Shown here piece by piece: positions 26,344-34,683 of a stretch of 64,000 nt of DNA. The stretch comes from Eubacterium_U album (GTDB lineage Bacteria; Bacillota; Clostridia; Lachnospirales; Lachnospiraceae): positions 186,001 through 250,000 of the forward strand of contig NZ_JAODBU010000007.1 in the NCBI RefSeq assembly GCF_025336545.1, written 5' to 3'. The notes beneath the pieces were generated by a model. The model saw only the letters and a program-made list of their open reading frames with translations. It did no database searches and was not told the origin of the DNA. The first letter of the stretch is position 1. Each line of letters starts with the position of its first letter. The translations under genes were made by a program, and so were the position numbers.

Positions 26344-26386
26344 AGACTAGGAATGTTCTTTGACTTGAAAGAAACTTTCCTAGTCT
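26344..26386 (+). terminator. Hairpin terminator after alaA
   Basis: AGACTAGGAA pairs with TTCCTAGTCT (10 bp) and an inner TTCTTT/AAAGAA stem extends the hairpin. No strong T-run follows, so efficiency is uncertain. Confidence 0.65.
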
Positions 26387-26442
26387 TAAATATGCAGTAA
26401 AAAAGTCTGCATAAAAAGAAATATATAACGGAGGTTGCTAAA

Positions 26443-26955
26443 ATGAGTAATTTTAAAGAGATTACACCGGAAGAATATAAAGGAAACGTATTTAATGATA
26501 TAGGAAAAAAATGGATGCTTATAACAGCTGCTAAGGATGGAAAAGTTAATACAATGACTGCTTCATGGGGCAATATGGGAGTTATGTGGGGAAAAGATAT
26601 TGTATCAGTGTTTATAAGACAGACAAGATTTACAAAAGAGTTTGTTGATAATGCAGACTGCTTTTCAATTTCATTCCTTGACCATGAAAAGTATGCAAAG
26701 GAACTTAGTTATTTAGGAACAGTATCAGGAAGAGATGAAGATAAAATAAATAAAGCAAATCTTCATGTAGAATTTAGCGGAGATGTTCCTTATATAGAAG
26801 AAGCAGATGATGTTATGATTTGTAAAAAGATGTTTAGACAGACTATGGAACCGGACGCTTTTATTGATAAAGAAGCATTAGAAAAATGGTATAGCGATAA
26901 GAATTATCATGACATGTATATGGCATCAATAGAACATATATTAGAAAAAAAATAA
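26443..26955 (+). CDS. Flavin reductase-like FMN-binding protein
   Basis: This 170-residue protein of the flavin reductase/FMN-binding split-barrel family has the segments WMLITAAKDGKVNTMTASWGNMGVMWGKD, VFIRQTRFTKEFVDNADCFSISFL and ELSYLGTVSGRDEDKI. It probably binds FMN and transfers electrons from reduced nicotinamide or acts as a flavodoxin-like redox partner. Many clostridial members have no proven substrate. It is preceded by GGAGG and has 45 bases before the next gene. A link with the neighbouring alarmone synthetase is not evident. Confidence 0.87.
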   Translation: MSNFKEITPEEYKGNVFNDIGKKWMLITAAKDGKVNTMTASWGNMGVMWGKDIVSVFIRQTRFTKEFVDNADCFSISFLDHEKYAKELSYLGTVSGRDEDKINKANLHVEFSGDVPYIEEADDVMICKKMFRQTMEPDAFIDKEALEKWYSDKNYHDMYMASIEHILEKK

Positions 26956-27000
26956 TAAATGCAGGGTATTTTGTACCACATGCAAAAGAAAGGATAAGTA

Positions 27001-27699
27001 TTGAAAGTAGGGCATATTAGAGATTATTTCATCCGTGGAATACTAAAAACTGACACATTTCAGAAAGTGCATGAAAATATAATGCCAATGAATGAATTAA
27101 TGGCATATTACAGATGTGCTATTATGGAGGTAGAAACTAAGTTTAAAGTACTGAATGAAGAATTTTCACTTCAGTATGACAGAAATCCAATTGAAACTAT
27201 TAAATCAAGATTAAAATCAGCAGATGGTATTGTTGAAAAATTGAACAAAAAGAATTTACCATTTACTGTTGAGGCAATAGAAGAATATATTAAAGATGTA
27301 GCAGGTGTAAGAGTTATCTGTTCATTTGAAGAAGATATATATCTTTTAGCAGACTGCTTATTAAAGCAGGATGATATAGTTTTATTAGAGATGAAAGATT
27401 ATTTCAAAAATCCTAAGGAAAATGGATATAGAAGTTTACATTTAATTGTAGAAGTACCGATTTTCCTAAAAGAGGGAAAGAAGTATATGAAGGTCGAAGT
27501 TCAGCTTAGAACTATCGCAATGGATTTTTGGGCTACGCTTGAACACAAACTAAGATATAAAAAGAACATAAAACCGGAAATACTAGAAGAATTATCACAG
27601 GAATTATATGACTGTGCAGAAATGACAGCAAAGCTGGATGCTAAGATGTCATTGATTAAGAACAGACTTTCACAGGAAAACGGAGAAGAAATCAGATGA
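27001..27699 (+). CDS. relQ: Small alarmone synthetase, RelQ/YjbM type (GTP pyrophosphokinase)
   Basis: The 232-residue stand-alone (p)ppGpp synthetase has a RelA/SpoT synthetase domain and no HD hydrolase domain. Motifs include VETKFKVLNEEFSLQYDRNPIETIKSRLKS, IEEYIKDVAGVRVICSFEED, DYFKNPKENGYRSLHLIVEVP and EVQLRTIAMDFWATLEHKLRYKK. It transfers pyrophosphate from ATP to GTP or GDP, so it raises alarmone levels under stress. The likely start is TTG at 27001, with AAAGGA ending six bases upstream. Its stop overlaps the exonuclease III start (ATGA), so the two are translationally coupled. Confidence 0.93.
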   Translation: MKVGHIRDYFIRGILKTDTFQKVHENIMPMNELMAYYRCAIMEVETKFKVLNEEFSLQYDRNPIETIKSRLKSADGIVEKLNKKNLPFTVEAIEEYIKDVAGVRVICSFEEDIYLLADCLLKQDDIVLLEMKDYFKNPKENGYRSLHLIVEVPIFLKEGKKYMKVEVQLRTIAMDFWATLEHKLRYKKNIKPEILEELSQELYDCAEMTAKLDAKMSLIKNRLSQENGEEIR

Positions 27700-28454
27700 A
27701 AAAACTAATATCATGGAATGTAAACGGATTAAGAGCCTGTCTTGGAAAGAATTTTATGGAATTTTTTGATTATGTAGATGCAGATATATTTTGTTTACAG
27801 GAAACAAAGATTCAGGAAGGACAGGTAGACTGGAATAAAGAAGGATATTATGCATATTGGAATTATGCAGAAAAGAAAGGATATTCAGGAACAGCAATCT
27901 TTTCAAAAGAAAAGCCTTTAAACGTTACTTATGGCATAGGCATTGAAGAACATGATAAAGAAGGAAGAGTAATTACATTAGAATTTGATAATTACTATAT
28001 GGTTACAGTGTATACTCCAAATTCTCAAAATGGTCTTGCACGACTTGAATATCGTATGAAATGGGAAGATGATTTTAGAAATTATCTATTAAATTTAAAG
28101 AAAAATAAGCCTGTTATAGTAACAGGAGATATGAATGTTGCACATAAAGAGATAGACCTTAAAAATCCTAAAACAAACAGAAAGAATGCAGGATTTACTG
28201 ATGAAGAAAGACAGAAAATGACGGAACTTTTAGAGGTAGGATTTATAGATACATTCAGATATTTTTATCCTGATACAGAAGGAATATATTCATGGTGGTC
28301 ATATAGGTTTAAGGCAAGAGAAAAGAATGCAGGATGGCGTATAGATTATTTCCTTGTATCTGATGATTTAAAAGATAAAATAATTGATGCACATATTCAT
28401 ACTGAAATAATGGGCTCAGATCATTGCCCTGTTGAGTTAACAGTAGAATTATAA
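27696..28454 (+). CDS. xth: Exodeoxyribonuclease III (AP endonuclease)
   Basis: The 252-residue EEP-fold nuclease has all family motifs: ISWNVNGLRA, LQETKIQ, GYSGTAIFSK, TVYTPNSQNGLARLEYRMKW, VTGDMNVAHKEIDLKNPK, AGFTDEER, WWSYRFKAREKNAGWRIDYF and GSDHCPVEL. It cleaves DNA at abasic sites and degrades 3' ends during base excision repair. It overlaps relQ by four bases. Just after its stop lies a partial copy of its own last codons (around 28498-28520), followed by a terminator. Confidence 0.96.
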   Translation: MKKLISWNVNGLRACLGKNFMEFFDYVDADIFCLQETKIQEGQVDWNKEGYYAYWNYAEKKGYSGTAIFSKEKPLNVTYGIGIEEHDKEGRVITLEFDNYYMVTVYTPNSQNGLARLEYRMKWEDDFRNYLLNLKKNKPVIVTGDMNVAHKEIDLKNPKTNRKNAGFTDEERQKMTELLEVGFIDTFRYFYPDTEGIYSWWSYRFKAREKNAGWRIDYFLVSDDLKDKIIDAHIHTEIMGSDHCPVELTVEL

Positions 28455-28520
28455 AAGAAATAGGTTGTGATTCAGTTAATGCAATTGGTGATTGAGGTTG
28501 AGTTAACAGTAGAGTAGTAA
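28432..28520 (+). repeat. Short direct duplication of the xth 3' end
   Basis: GTTGAGTTAACAGTAGA, the codons for the last residues VELTVE, occurs at the gene end (28434-28450) and again at about 28499-28515. There it is followed by GTAGTAA instead of the original ATTATAA. The two copies are 65 bases apart with no coding function for the second. Confidence 0.6.
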
Positions 28521-28523
28521 AAT

Positions 28524-28569
28524 AAAGGTTACAGATTATCATATATAGTGATTAGTCTGTAACCTTTTT
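28524..28569. terminator. Terminator between xth and the convergent ABC operon
   Basis: A perfect 12-bp stem, AAAGGTTACAGA (28524-28535) with TCTGTAACCTTT (28556-28567), has T-runs on the plus strand and A-rich flank on the other side. It can serve both convergent transcripts. Confidence 0.88.
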
Positions 28570-28582
28570 ATAATAAGTTTAA

Positions 28583-30016
28583 TTAAACATTTCTTCTTGT
28601 AAATGCATCATGTGCAATAAACAGGAATAAGAAAATGTGTATTGCAATAACGCTAACTGAAAAAATAGGTGTCATACCAAAGAATGTAAATGAATTTTCA
28701 ACAATGTTTGAGAATGACATATTTGCAAATATCGTGTAACGTACAAAGTCTAATGATAACATTTGTGCAATTGAAACAGCCATATCCGAACCTAAGTAAA
28801 TCATGATTGGAATTGCAATTGCTATAGCTGAATTCCTAAATAATGCTGATAACATAAATGCTATGATGGCAGTAATCATTATTGCTCCAAATGTCATGAA
28901 GAAATTAGAGAGGATATGTAACAATCCTGAACTTGCAATAATGCTTCCGTTTTTAACTATTAACAGAGGTGTAGATAATTCTCCCGTACCAAACACAATA
29001 ATAGTGAGTAAAACAGATAATACATATGATAATAATGTTAAAACAAATCCATATGTTAAAAATGTAATAAATTTGCTCCAAAAGATTTTGTATCTTTTCA
29101 CAGGTGTTATAAGTAAGAATTTAATTGTTCCATTAGAAAATTCAGATGAAACAGTGGTTCCGGCTAAAATAATCAAAATAAGAGCAATAATAATTGTAGC
29201 ATTAATACATCTTTTTAAAGATAAAAATGCATTGCCTGTGTATATATATGGTTCATATGATGACATCTGAGGATCAGGGTTTTTATAAATAACTGAATCA
29301 GTATTATTTTCTAACTGATATTTTGCTATCAGATAATTTGATTCAGTAGTATTAAATTCTGTTTCGTCATATGAAGCACCACTTTCTTTTGTTGAAAGTA
29401 AATCGGAATAGCTAGTATCATATTGTGAAAAATTAGATATAAGACTGTATTTTTGAGCGTTTGAATCAGGATCTATATCATTTTTTAAATAGTTTTCATA
29501 AGTATCCTTTAATAATTTAGCACCGTCTTTTGTATGACCATCGTTGTTAATTGAATCGGCAGTTAACTGAATATAACTTTTCCAATCATTATCTTTAAGT
29601 GAAGAAACAATTGTATCACATAATTTTTGATAATGTTCACGGTCTTCATTTGAGTTGACTAAATCAGATGAACCATCTTTATCAAATGAATTAATTGAAC
29701 TTAAATATGAATAGTAATCGCTTAAAGCATTTGATTCCCAACGTGAATTGTCATATATATCTTGCATTGTATAATCAAGAGATTTAGCAAGTTTTAATTC
29801 TTCTATATACGCATCGTCTCTATATTCATCAGTTTCACTAGTTGCATATTGTAATTCCTGATCAATAGAAGAGTAATAAATATCATCGTTATTATTACAG
29901 GAAAATTTTGTAAAAACTGAAATGCCAATTATAAATAATACAATGGCTGCAAGAAAGAAATAAGTGCTTTTTTTATGAAATAATTTTGAATATTCGTTTT
30001 TGATTAAATTAAGCAA
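28583..30016 (-). CDS. ABC-2 type permease with large extracytoplasmic domain
   Basis: The 477-residue protein has one N-terminal membrane helix (about 17-37), a hydrophilic region of some 220 residues rich in Asp, Ser, Asn and Tyr (about 40-260), then five further helices (from about 270). The pattern INATIIIALILIILAGTTVSSEFSNGTIKFLLITPVKRYKIFWSK is typical of bacitracin/lantibiotic-resistance-type ABC-2 permeases. The large outside domain is unusual in size and could bind a ligand. The start overlaps the end of the ATPase gene by eight bases. It is the last gene of a three-gene minus-strand operon. The cargo is unknown. Confidence 0.85.
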   Translation of the reverse strand: MLNLIKNEYSKLFHKKSTYFFLAAIVLFIIGISVFTKFSCNNNDDIYYSSIDQELQYATSETDEYRDDAYIEELKLAKSLDYTMQDIYDNSRWESNALSDYYSYLSSINSFDKDGSSDLVNSNEDREHYQKLCDTIVSSLKDNDWKSYIQLTADSINNDGHTKDGAKLLKDTYENYLKNDIDPDSNAQKYSLISNFSQYDTSYSDLLSTKESGASYDETEFNTTESNYLIAKYQLENNTDSVIYKNPDPQMSSYEPYIYTGNAFLSLKRCINATIIIALILIILAGTTVSSEFSNGTIKFLLITPVKRYKIFWSKFITFLTYGFVLTLLSYVLSVLLTIIVFGTGELSTPLLIVKNGSIIASSGLLHILSNFFMTFGAIMITAIIAFMLSALFRNSAIAIAIPIMIYLGSDMAVSIAQMLSLDFVRYTIFANMSFSNIVENSFTFFGMTPIFSVSVIAIHIFLFLFIAHDAFTRRNV

Positions 30017-30962
30017 TTTGGTTACCTCCTTTTACGTTAGTTATTTCCATAAAGGCATCTTCAAGTTTCTGGTTTTCAATAGGAATAATGGCGTAAATGC
30101 TGATTTTGTTTTTAACAAGTAAATCTGTAATTGTAGAAACAATGTCTTTAGATGAATCCCTGTTAATCTTTAATTCAAATGTAGTATCGCCTGTTATTGA
30201 ATTTACAATATCAGGGTTATAGTCTGTAATGATAGTAATAGCAGAATTACTGTCTGATACTTCAAAGTTGTAAGTTACATCCTGACCTGATACAATATGA
30301 AGCATATTTTCCATCGTATCAACACTTAAAATATTTCCGTTTGACAAAATAGCTACTCTGTCGCACATTAATTCCATTTCGCTCATAAGATGACTTGATA
30401 CTAAAACGCAAACATCTTCTTTGTGAGCCATATTTGTTAAAATATCACGTAACTGTTTAATTCCTGCAGGGTCAAGACCGTTGGTAGGCTCATCTAAAAT
30501 TAACACTTTAGGATTGTGCAATAATGTAATAGCAAGTCCTAAACGCTGTCTCATACCTAGAGAATATTTGCCTACTTTTTCATTTATACGATTTGATAAA
30601 CCGACAAGCTCAATTACTTCGTTAACTCTTTCAATAGTTACTGACTTGTGTAAACGTGCATATTGTAAAATATTTTGCTTACCGGTCATATATTTATAAA
30701 ATTCAGGATTTTCAACGATAGCTCCGATATTTTCCATGGCAGCTTCAAAGTCATGCTCAAGACTTTTTCCGTTGATTAAAATTTCACCATCATCTATATT
30801 GAGCAAACCTGTAATCATTTTAATTAAAGTTGTTTTACCGGCTCCGTTTGGACCAAGAAGGCCGAATACTTCACCTGTTTTTGTTTCAAATGATACTTTG
30901 TTTAAAACAGTTCTGGAACCAAATCTTTTTTCTATATTCTTAATTTCCAATGCTGTACTCAT
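30009..30962 (-). CDS. ABC transporter ATP-binding protein (BcrA/NatA-like)
   Basis: The 317-residue ATPase has Walker A GLLGPNGAGKTTLIKMITG, signature YSLGMRQRLGLAITLLHNPKVLILDEPTNGLDPAG with Walker B, and the switch His in SSHLMSEMELMCDRVAIL. A C-terminal tail of about 90 residues (TYNFEVSDSNSAITII...LEDAFMEITN) is typical of the BcrA subgroup. I set the start at 30962 (MSTALEIKNIEKRFGS), which follows AAGGAGG. The frame stays open 16 codons further upstream but that part overlaps the preceding gene. It is coupled to the permease downstream. Confidence 0.94.
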   Translation of the reverse strand: MSTALEIKNIEKRFGSRTVLNKVSFETKTGEVFGLLGPNGAGKTTLIKMITGLLNIDDGEILINGKSLEHDFEAAMENIGAIVENPEFYKYMTGKQNILQYARLHKSVTIERVNEVIELVGLSNRINEKVGKYSLGMRQRLGLAITLLHNPKVLILDEPTNGLDPAGIKQLRDILTNMAHKEDVCVLVSSHLMSEMELMCDRVAILSNGNILSVDTMENMLHIVSGQDVTYNFEVSDSNSAITIITDYNPDIVNSITGDTTFELKINRDSSKDIVSTITDLLVKNKISIYAIIPIENQKLEDAFMEITNVKGGNQIA

Positions 30963-30963
30963 G

Positions 30964-31635
30964 TTAATCCTCCTTATCGTCAAGTTTTGTGCAGTTTGAG
31001 TCTGTAACATAACTGTCCCAGGTACTTATTTTCCATTTGCCTGATTCATAAGTGTAGTAAATAGTACCTTCGCAAGTGCAGTTTACTTTATAATAATCAT
31101 TAGTTGAGGCGTTGTTGGAATCTTGTGAATCTTCAGAACCATCATCGTAATAATCATTATTGTAATCGCTAAGTGTACAAATAGTACCCGGTGTAAATAC
31201 TGTAGATGTTTCTTTTCCAACGATATCTACTGTGTATTTTATATTTGCACTGGCAATTTTAGGACCGGCTTTTGAAATCTTAACTGACTGAACTGAACCG
31301 GATGCATCTTTTATATCAAATAAAGAATTGTCAGAGTCAAGAGTAGAATCTAAAGTTGCTTTCATGCCTGAGATAGTAGAACCACTTGATGAATAATGTT
31401 TATCTGTCCAATAATTATTTAACATGTCTGTAATAAGTTCGCGATGTTTATTTAAATCAACTGATTCAGAGTTTGTTTTTAAAACATCGTTTATATAATT
31501 TTCAGTTGTTTGTCTAATAGTATCTTTTTGTGTTGAGAATGTTATGTAATCAACAGAAACGTAGATTACAAGAATAACAAGACAAATAGCAGACAATATA
31601 ATTCCACGATTTGTCTTCTTTAAAAATTTCTTCAT
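30964..31635 (-). CDS. Uncharacterised membrane-anchored extracytoplasmic protein, first gene of the ABC operon
   Basis: I do not recognise this 223-residue protein. It has a basic N-terminus and one signal-anchor helix (about 11-29), then an outside domain rich in Ser, Asp, Asn and Thr. Repeated short Tyr-Asp-rich loops (SDYNNDYYDDGSEDSQDSNN) precede a C-terminal region with two Cys (VNCTCEGTIYYTYESGKWKISTWDSYV). Its stop is one base before the ATPase start, so it is the first gene of a tight operon with an ATPase and a large permease. A lipoprotein-like or accessory role in the exporter is inferred from position only. Confidence 0.7.
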   Translation of the reverse strand: MKKFLKKTNRGIILSAICLVILVIYVSVDYITFSTQKDTIRQTTENYINDVLKTNSESVDLNKHRELITDMLNNYWTDKHYSSSGSTISGMKATLDSTLDSDNSLFDIKDASGSVQSVKISKAGPKIASANIKYTVDIVGKETSTVFTPGTICTLSDYNNDYYDDGSEDSQDSNNASTNDYYKVNCTCEGTIYYTYESGKWKISTWDSYVTDSNCTKLDDKED

Positions 31636-31980
31636 AAAAAATAACCTCCAATTTGTTTTGTGAATTTATAATATCAAACTAAAAAATGTTTTTCATTTAT
31701 AAAAAATTAAAATTGTCTTAAGATAGGAGCATCAAAGTCAGGGATATGACTTCGTCATTTATAAGTAACATATAATAACAAATAATAAAAAATAATAAAA
31801 AATGATAGCGAATAATAAAATGTGTTTGAAAAAACATAAAAGTAATGTAAAATTAACTATATGAATGATAGGAAAGATTAAAAATATAGTTGGAAAAAGA
31901 AATTGTTTTATATATACTATTCCAACCAATATCAGTTAATCAAAGGTAGGAAACAATACATATTAAAAGGAGGAAAGTGA
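31636..31980. other. Divergent intergenic region, AT-rich, no gene seen
   Basis: This 345-base gap separates the minus-strand ABC operon from the Gfo/Idh gene. It contains a run of short AATAATAAA-type repeats at about 31776-31820 and a possible small hairpin (ATGACTTCGTCAT, 31747-31759). No clear promoter or small gene stands out. An AAAAGGAGG ribosome binding site precedes 31981. Confidence 0.4.
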
Positions 31981-32955
31981 ATGATAAATTTTGCAACGAT
32001 AGGAACAAATTTTGTAGTTGATTGGTTTTTAGAGGCGGTAGAACAATGTGATAACTTATGCTATGTGGCAACATATTCAAGAGATAAGGAAAAAGGAGAA
32101 GCATTTAGCAAAAAGCATAATGGGAAAATGGTGTTTACGGATTTGAATAAGCTTGCTAAATGTGATGAAATTCATGCAGTATATATTGCAAGCCCTAATA
32201 GCTTACATTATGAACAGACTAAACTTTTGATTGAAAATGGAAAACATGTAATGATTGAAAAGACAATTACAAGCAATCAAAAAGAATTAGAAGAATTAAT
32301 AAATTTGGCAATAAAGCATAATGTAGTAATAATGGAAGCAATGAGAAATGTAATTGACCCGGGATTTTTTGCTATAAAAGAAGCAATAGAACTTGTTAAG
32401 CCTGTTAGAAGAGTAAGCTTTCAATATTGTCAATATTCATCAAGATACGATAAATATAAGCAGGGAATATTTGAAAATGCATTTCGTAAGGAATTTTCAA
32501 ATGGAGCATTAACGGATATAGGTGTATATTGTGTGCATCCGCTTGTAAAATTATTTGGTATGCCACAGGAAATAATGGCAATGGCACAAATATTACCTGA
32601 TAGTATTGATGGACAGGGAACAATAATTGCAAAATATCCTGAAATGTTGGCAGAAGTATTGTATTCAAAGATAACAAATTCAAAGATACCTAGTCAGATT
32701 CAGGGAGAAAAAGGAGCAATTATTATTGAGGACATACCTAACCCGAGAAAAGTAAAAGTTATTTTTAACGATAATACGGAAAAGATAATTAAAGTGCCTG
32801 AATGTGAAAATAATCTTGTATTTGAAGCAAAAGAGTGGGCACGACTTATTGAAATTGGAAAATTTACAGACGAACATATTAAATATTCACATATGTGTGT
32901 TAAAGTTATGGATGAAGCAAGAAGGCAACAGGGGGTTGTATTTCCAGCAGATTAG
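31981..32955 (+). CDS. Gfo/Idh/MocA-family NAD(P)-dependent oxidoreductase
   Basis: The 324-residue protein has an N-terminal Rossmann fold (MINFATIGTNFVVDWFLEA) and the family's EKTITSNQKE, where 'EKP' would be usual. The C-terminal region holds DIGVYCVHPLVKLFG and typical beta-sheet segments. The EK(T) deviation is at the catalytic Lys neighbourhood (GKHVMIEKTI), the Lys itself being present. These enzymes oxidise or reduce sugars, inositols or related alcohols with NAD(P). The substrate is unknown. It is monocistronic, flanked by a divergent ABC operon and the tmRNA gene. Confidence 0.88.
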   Translation: MINFATIGTNFVVDWFLEAVEQCDNLCYVATYSRDKEKGEAFSKKHNGKMVFTDLNKLAKCDEIHAVYIASPNSLHYEQTKLLIENGKHVMIEKTITSNQKELEELINLAIKHNVVIMEAMRNVIDPGFFAIKEAIELVKPVRRVSFQYCQYSSRYDKYKQGIFENAFRKEFSNGALTDIGVYCVHPLVKLFGMPQEIMAMAQILPDSIDGQGTIIAKYPEMLAEVLYSKITNSKIPSQIQGEKGAIIIEDIPNPRKVKVIFNDNTEKIIKVPECENNLVFEAKEWARLIEIGKFTDEHIKYSHMCVKVMDEARRQQGVVFPAD

Positions 32956-33040
32956 GGAAGGTAGCAAGTTCTAATTCAAATGATGCACCACAGGAATTTG
33001 TTGTAATTGGAATGAAATAGTTATAATTAAATTTCAAATA

Positions 33041-33071
33041 AAAAATACACCTCATTTCGAGGTGTATTTTT
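33041..33071. terminator. Bidirectional terminator between the Gfo/Idh and tmRNA genes
   Basis: A perfect 13-bp stem, AAAAATACACCTC (33041-33053) with GAGGTGTATTTTT (33059-33071), has a 5-base loop and A/T runs on both sides. It serves the convergent oxidoreductase and ssrA transcripts. Confidence 0.9.
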
Positions 33072-33088
33072 ATTAAAGATTATTGGAA

Positions 33089-33155
33089 CAGACGCATTCA
33101 AAGGCGAACACCGTCCGCAAGCGTCTGCGTAGGCAATATGCTTACTTCGTAAGCA
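33089..33155 (-). other. Two extra hairpins between the tmRNA 3' end and its terminator
   Basis: On the minus strand a first stem-loop (TGCTTAC/GTAAGCA, 33139-33155) lies 13 bases downstream of the tmRNA 3' end. A second has 7-bp arms (CAGACGC/GCGTCTG, 33089-33095 with 33121-33127). They would be in the precursor RNA trailer. Their role, for example in 3' processing, is not known. Confidence 0.6.
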
Positions 33156-33167
33156 CATTACATGTAG

Positions 33168-33508
33168 TGGACTAGACGGGAGTTGAACCCGTGTCCAAAA
33201 GCCTCTCCATTGTACTTCTTCTATCATAGTCAGTTATTTAACATTCCCTTAAACAAACCGGAACTAACACCGTTTTGCTCTTAGTAGCTTCATAAAATCA
33301 CTGAAAGCGCAAAGCTTAGCAATCAGAGTTTCCTGCTAAAGTCGATGCCAATATCAGGGCCGCAGGCAACCTTGTATTGACAGCTGCCATTAATTAGGCA
33401 GCGTAAGCTAAATTATCTTCAGCGTTTAATTTTAATTGTATGATTTAACGCATCATCTACGGATAGCTTCTCCAACTTCAAAACCCCTGTCGAAACCAGT
33501 ACTAGCCC
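33168..33508 (-). ncRNA. ssrA: Transfer-messenger RNA (tmRNA)
   Basis: tmRNA rescues stalled ribosomes and tags their products for proteolysis. On the minus strand the mature RNA starts GGGCTAGTACTGGTTTCGAC with the conserved tmRNA 5' motif (GGTTTCGACAGGGG). It ends GGGTTCAACTCCCGTCTAG TCCA, the T-arm and acceptor strand. The 5' GGGCTAG pairs with the 3' CTAGTCC over seven base pairs. CCA is not encoded. The tag frame lies at 33394-33423 and reads AEDNLAYAA then TAA, directly after an AAC codon. Length is 341 bases before CCA addition. Short open frames annotated through this stretch would be spurious. Confidence 0.97.
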
Positions 33509-33543
33509 TTACTGGAGTAGGTAAAAGTCTACCTTGGTCTTTT

Positions 33544-33572
33544 ATTTTAAAACATATTTTAAATATAGTCAA
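33544..33572 (-). promoter_or_regulatory. tmRNA promoter
   Basis: On the minus strand TTGACT (33567-33572), a 17-base spacer and TAAAAT (33544-33549) form a good vegetative promoter about 30 bases before the mature 5' end. The intervening leader can form a small hairpin (AGGTAG with CTACCT-like pairing). Confidence 0.75.
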
Positions 33573-33585
33573 TTGGAAATATTGT

Positions 33586-34386
33586 CTATTTTTGCTTTGG
33601 TGTATATAAGTTAGAATACCAATATAAAACTCCGATTCCAACACCACCAATGATATTACCGATAGTTACAGGTAATAAATTTTTAACGATGAAGTTCCAC
33701 CAGCTAAGACCTGTTACATCTAATCCATAATTTCCATACATCTGATTAATGAATAAACCACCACTTATATAACTCATATTTGCAACGCTATGTTCAAAAG
33801 CACAAATAACGAAAACGATAATAGGGAAGAATAAACATATAATTTTGCTTGCAGCAGATTCGGTCATAAATGTCATAAATACTGCAACACATACTAAAAT
33901 ATTACAAAAAATACCTTTAATAATGGCATCAGTAAATGAAATATTGCATTTAGATACAGCAGTACTTAAGAGATTTGTTGCTAATTGTCCATTAAATAAA
34001 GTATAAACATGACCGTATGTACATAAAAATGTAAATACAACACTTCCTATAAAACTTCCTATATAAACAACAACCCAGTTCTTAAGCATTTTCGCTACAG
34101 AAAGTTTTTTCTCAAGAACAGAAATAATCATAAGGTTGTTACCTGTAAATAACTCACTTCCGTTTAAAACTACCATTGCTAAACCAGCAGGGAAGATACA
34201 TGCATTTATCAATCTTGCTATAGCTGCATTTTCTAATGAACATGATGCAGCGGCAGCACCGGTTCCGGCTATGGAAATAAAGAATCCGGCTACAATTCCT
34301 AATACCAACATTTTTAATGTAGGTAAATTACCTTTGACAACACCTACTTTTGAATAGCGTTCAGTTGCTTCTCTTGTACTAATCAT
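33586..34386 (-). CDS. Formate/nitrite transporter family channel (FocA/NirC)
   Basis: This is a 266-residue channel with six membrane helices. Family features include the N-terminal LKMLVLGIVAGFFISIAGTGAAAASCS segment, LNGSELFTGNNLMI, SFIGSVVF and the C-terminal AFEHSVANMSYISGGLFI (with the central His). NLLPVTIGNIIGGV follows. FNT channels carry formate, nitrite or hydrosulfide. In a fermenter with [FeFe]-hydrogenase maturation genes, formate is the likely cargo but not proven. I set the start at 34386 (MISTREATERYSKVG) where AGAGGT precedes. The frame is open 15 codons further upstream without family similarity. It has its own transcript ahead of ssrA. Confidence 0.9.
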   Translation of the reverse strand: MISTREATERYSKVGVVKGNLPTLKMLVLGIVAGFFISIAGTGAAAASCSLENAAIARLINACIFPAGLAMVVLNGSELFTGNNLMIISVLEKKLSVAKMLKNWVVVYIGSFIGSVVFTFLCTYGHVYTLFNGQLATNLLSTAVSKCNISFTDAIIKGIFCNILVCVAVFMTFMTESAASKIICLFFPIIVFVICAFEHSVANMSYISGGLFINQMYGNYGLDVTGLSWWNFIVKNLLPVTIGNIIGGVGIGVLYWYSNLYTPKQK

Positions 34387-34683
34387 TTTTGTTACCTCTA
34401 TTTTTATTTTTTCTTTTTTGTTCCCCCTCAAATATATAAAAAACCAAAGATATTTTTACCATATATTAACGCGAATGTAAAGGTTATAAACATAGAAGAA
34501 ACACAATAAATGACAACAAATTATATAAAGTAACAAAATTGTTATTAAAAATTAATAAAATTTACGACAAAAATAATATTTTCTTTTTAAACAAATTATT
34601 GTATTATAGGCGTATCGTAAATAAGTATGCCTATTTAATAGGTAAGAAATAAAAATAATAGTTACGCTGTAGCAGGAGGGATT

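Noticed and set aside
33027..33227. Minus-strand open frame of 66 codons at the tmRNA 3' end
   Set aside because: It covers the tmRNA T-arm, the trailer hairpins and the terminator, with no ribosome binding site and no protein-like features.
33453..33650. Minus-strand open frame of 65 codons overlapping the tmRNA gene
   Set aside because: It lies over the 5' part of ssrA and the end of the FNT gene. The tmRNA 5' motif and acceptor pairing explain the sequence.
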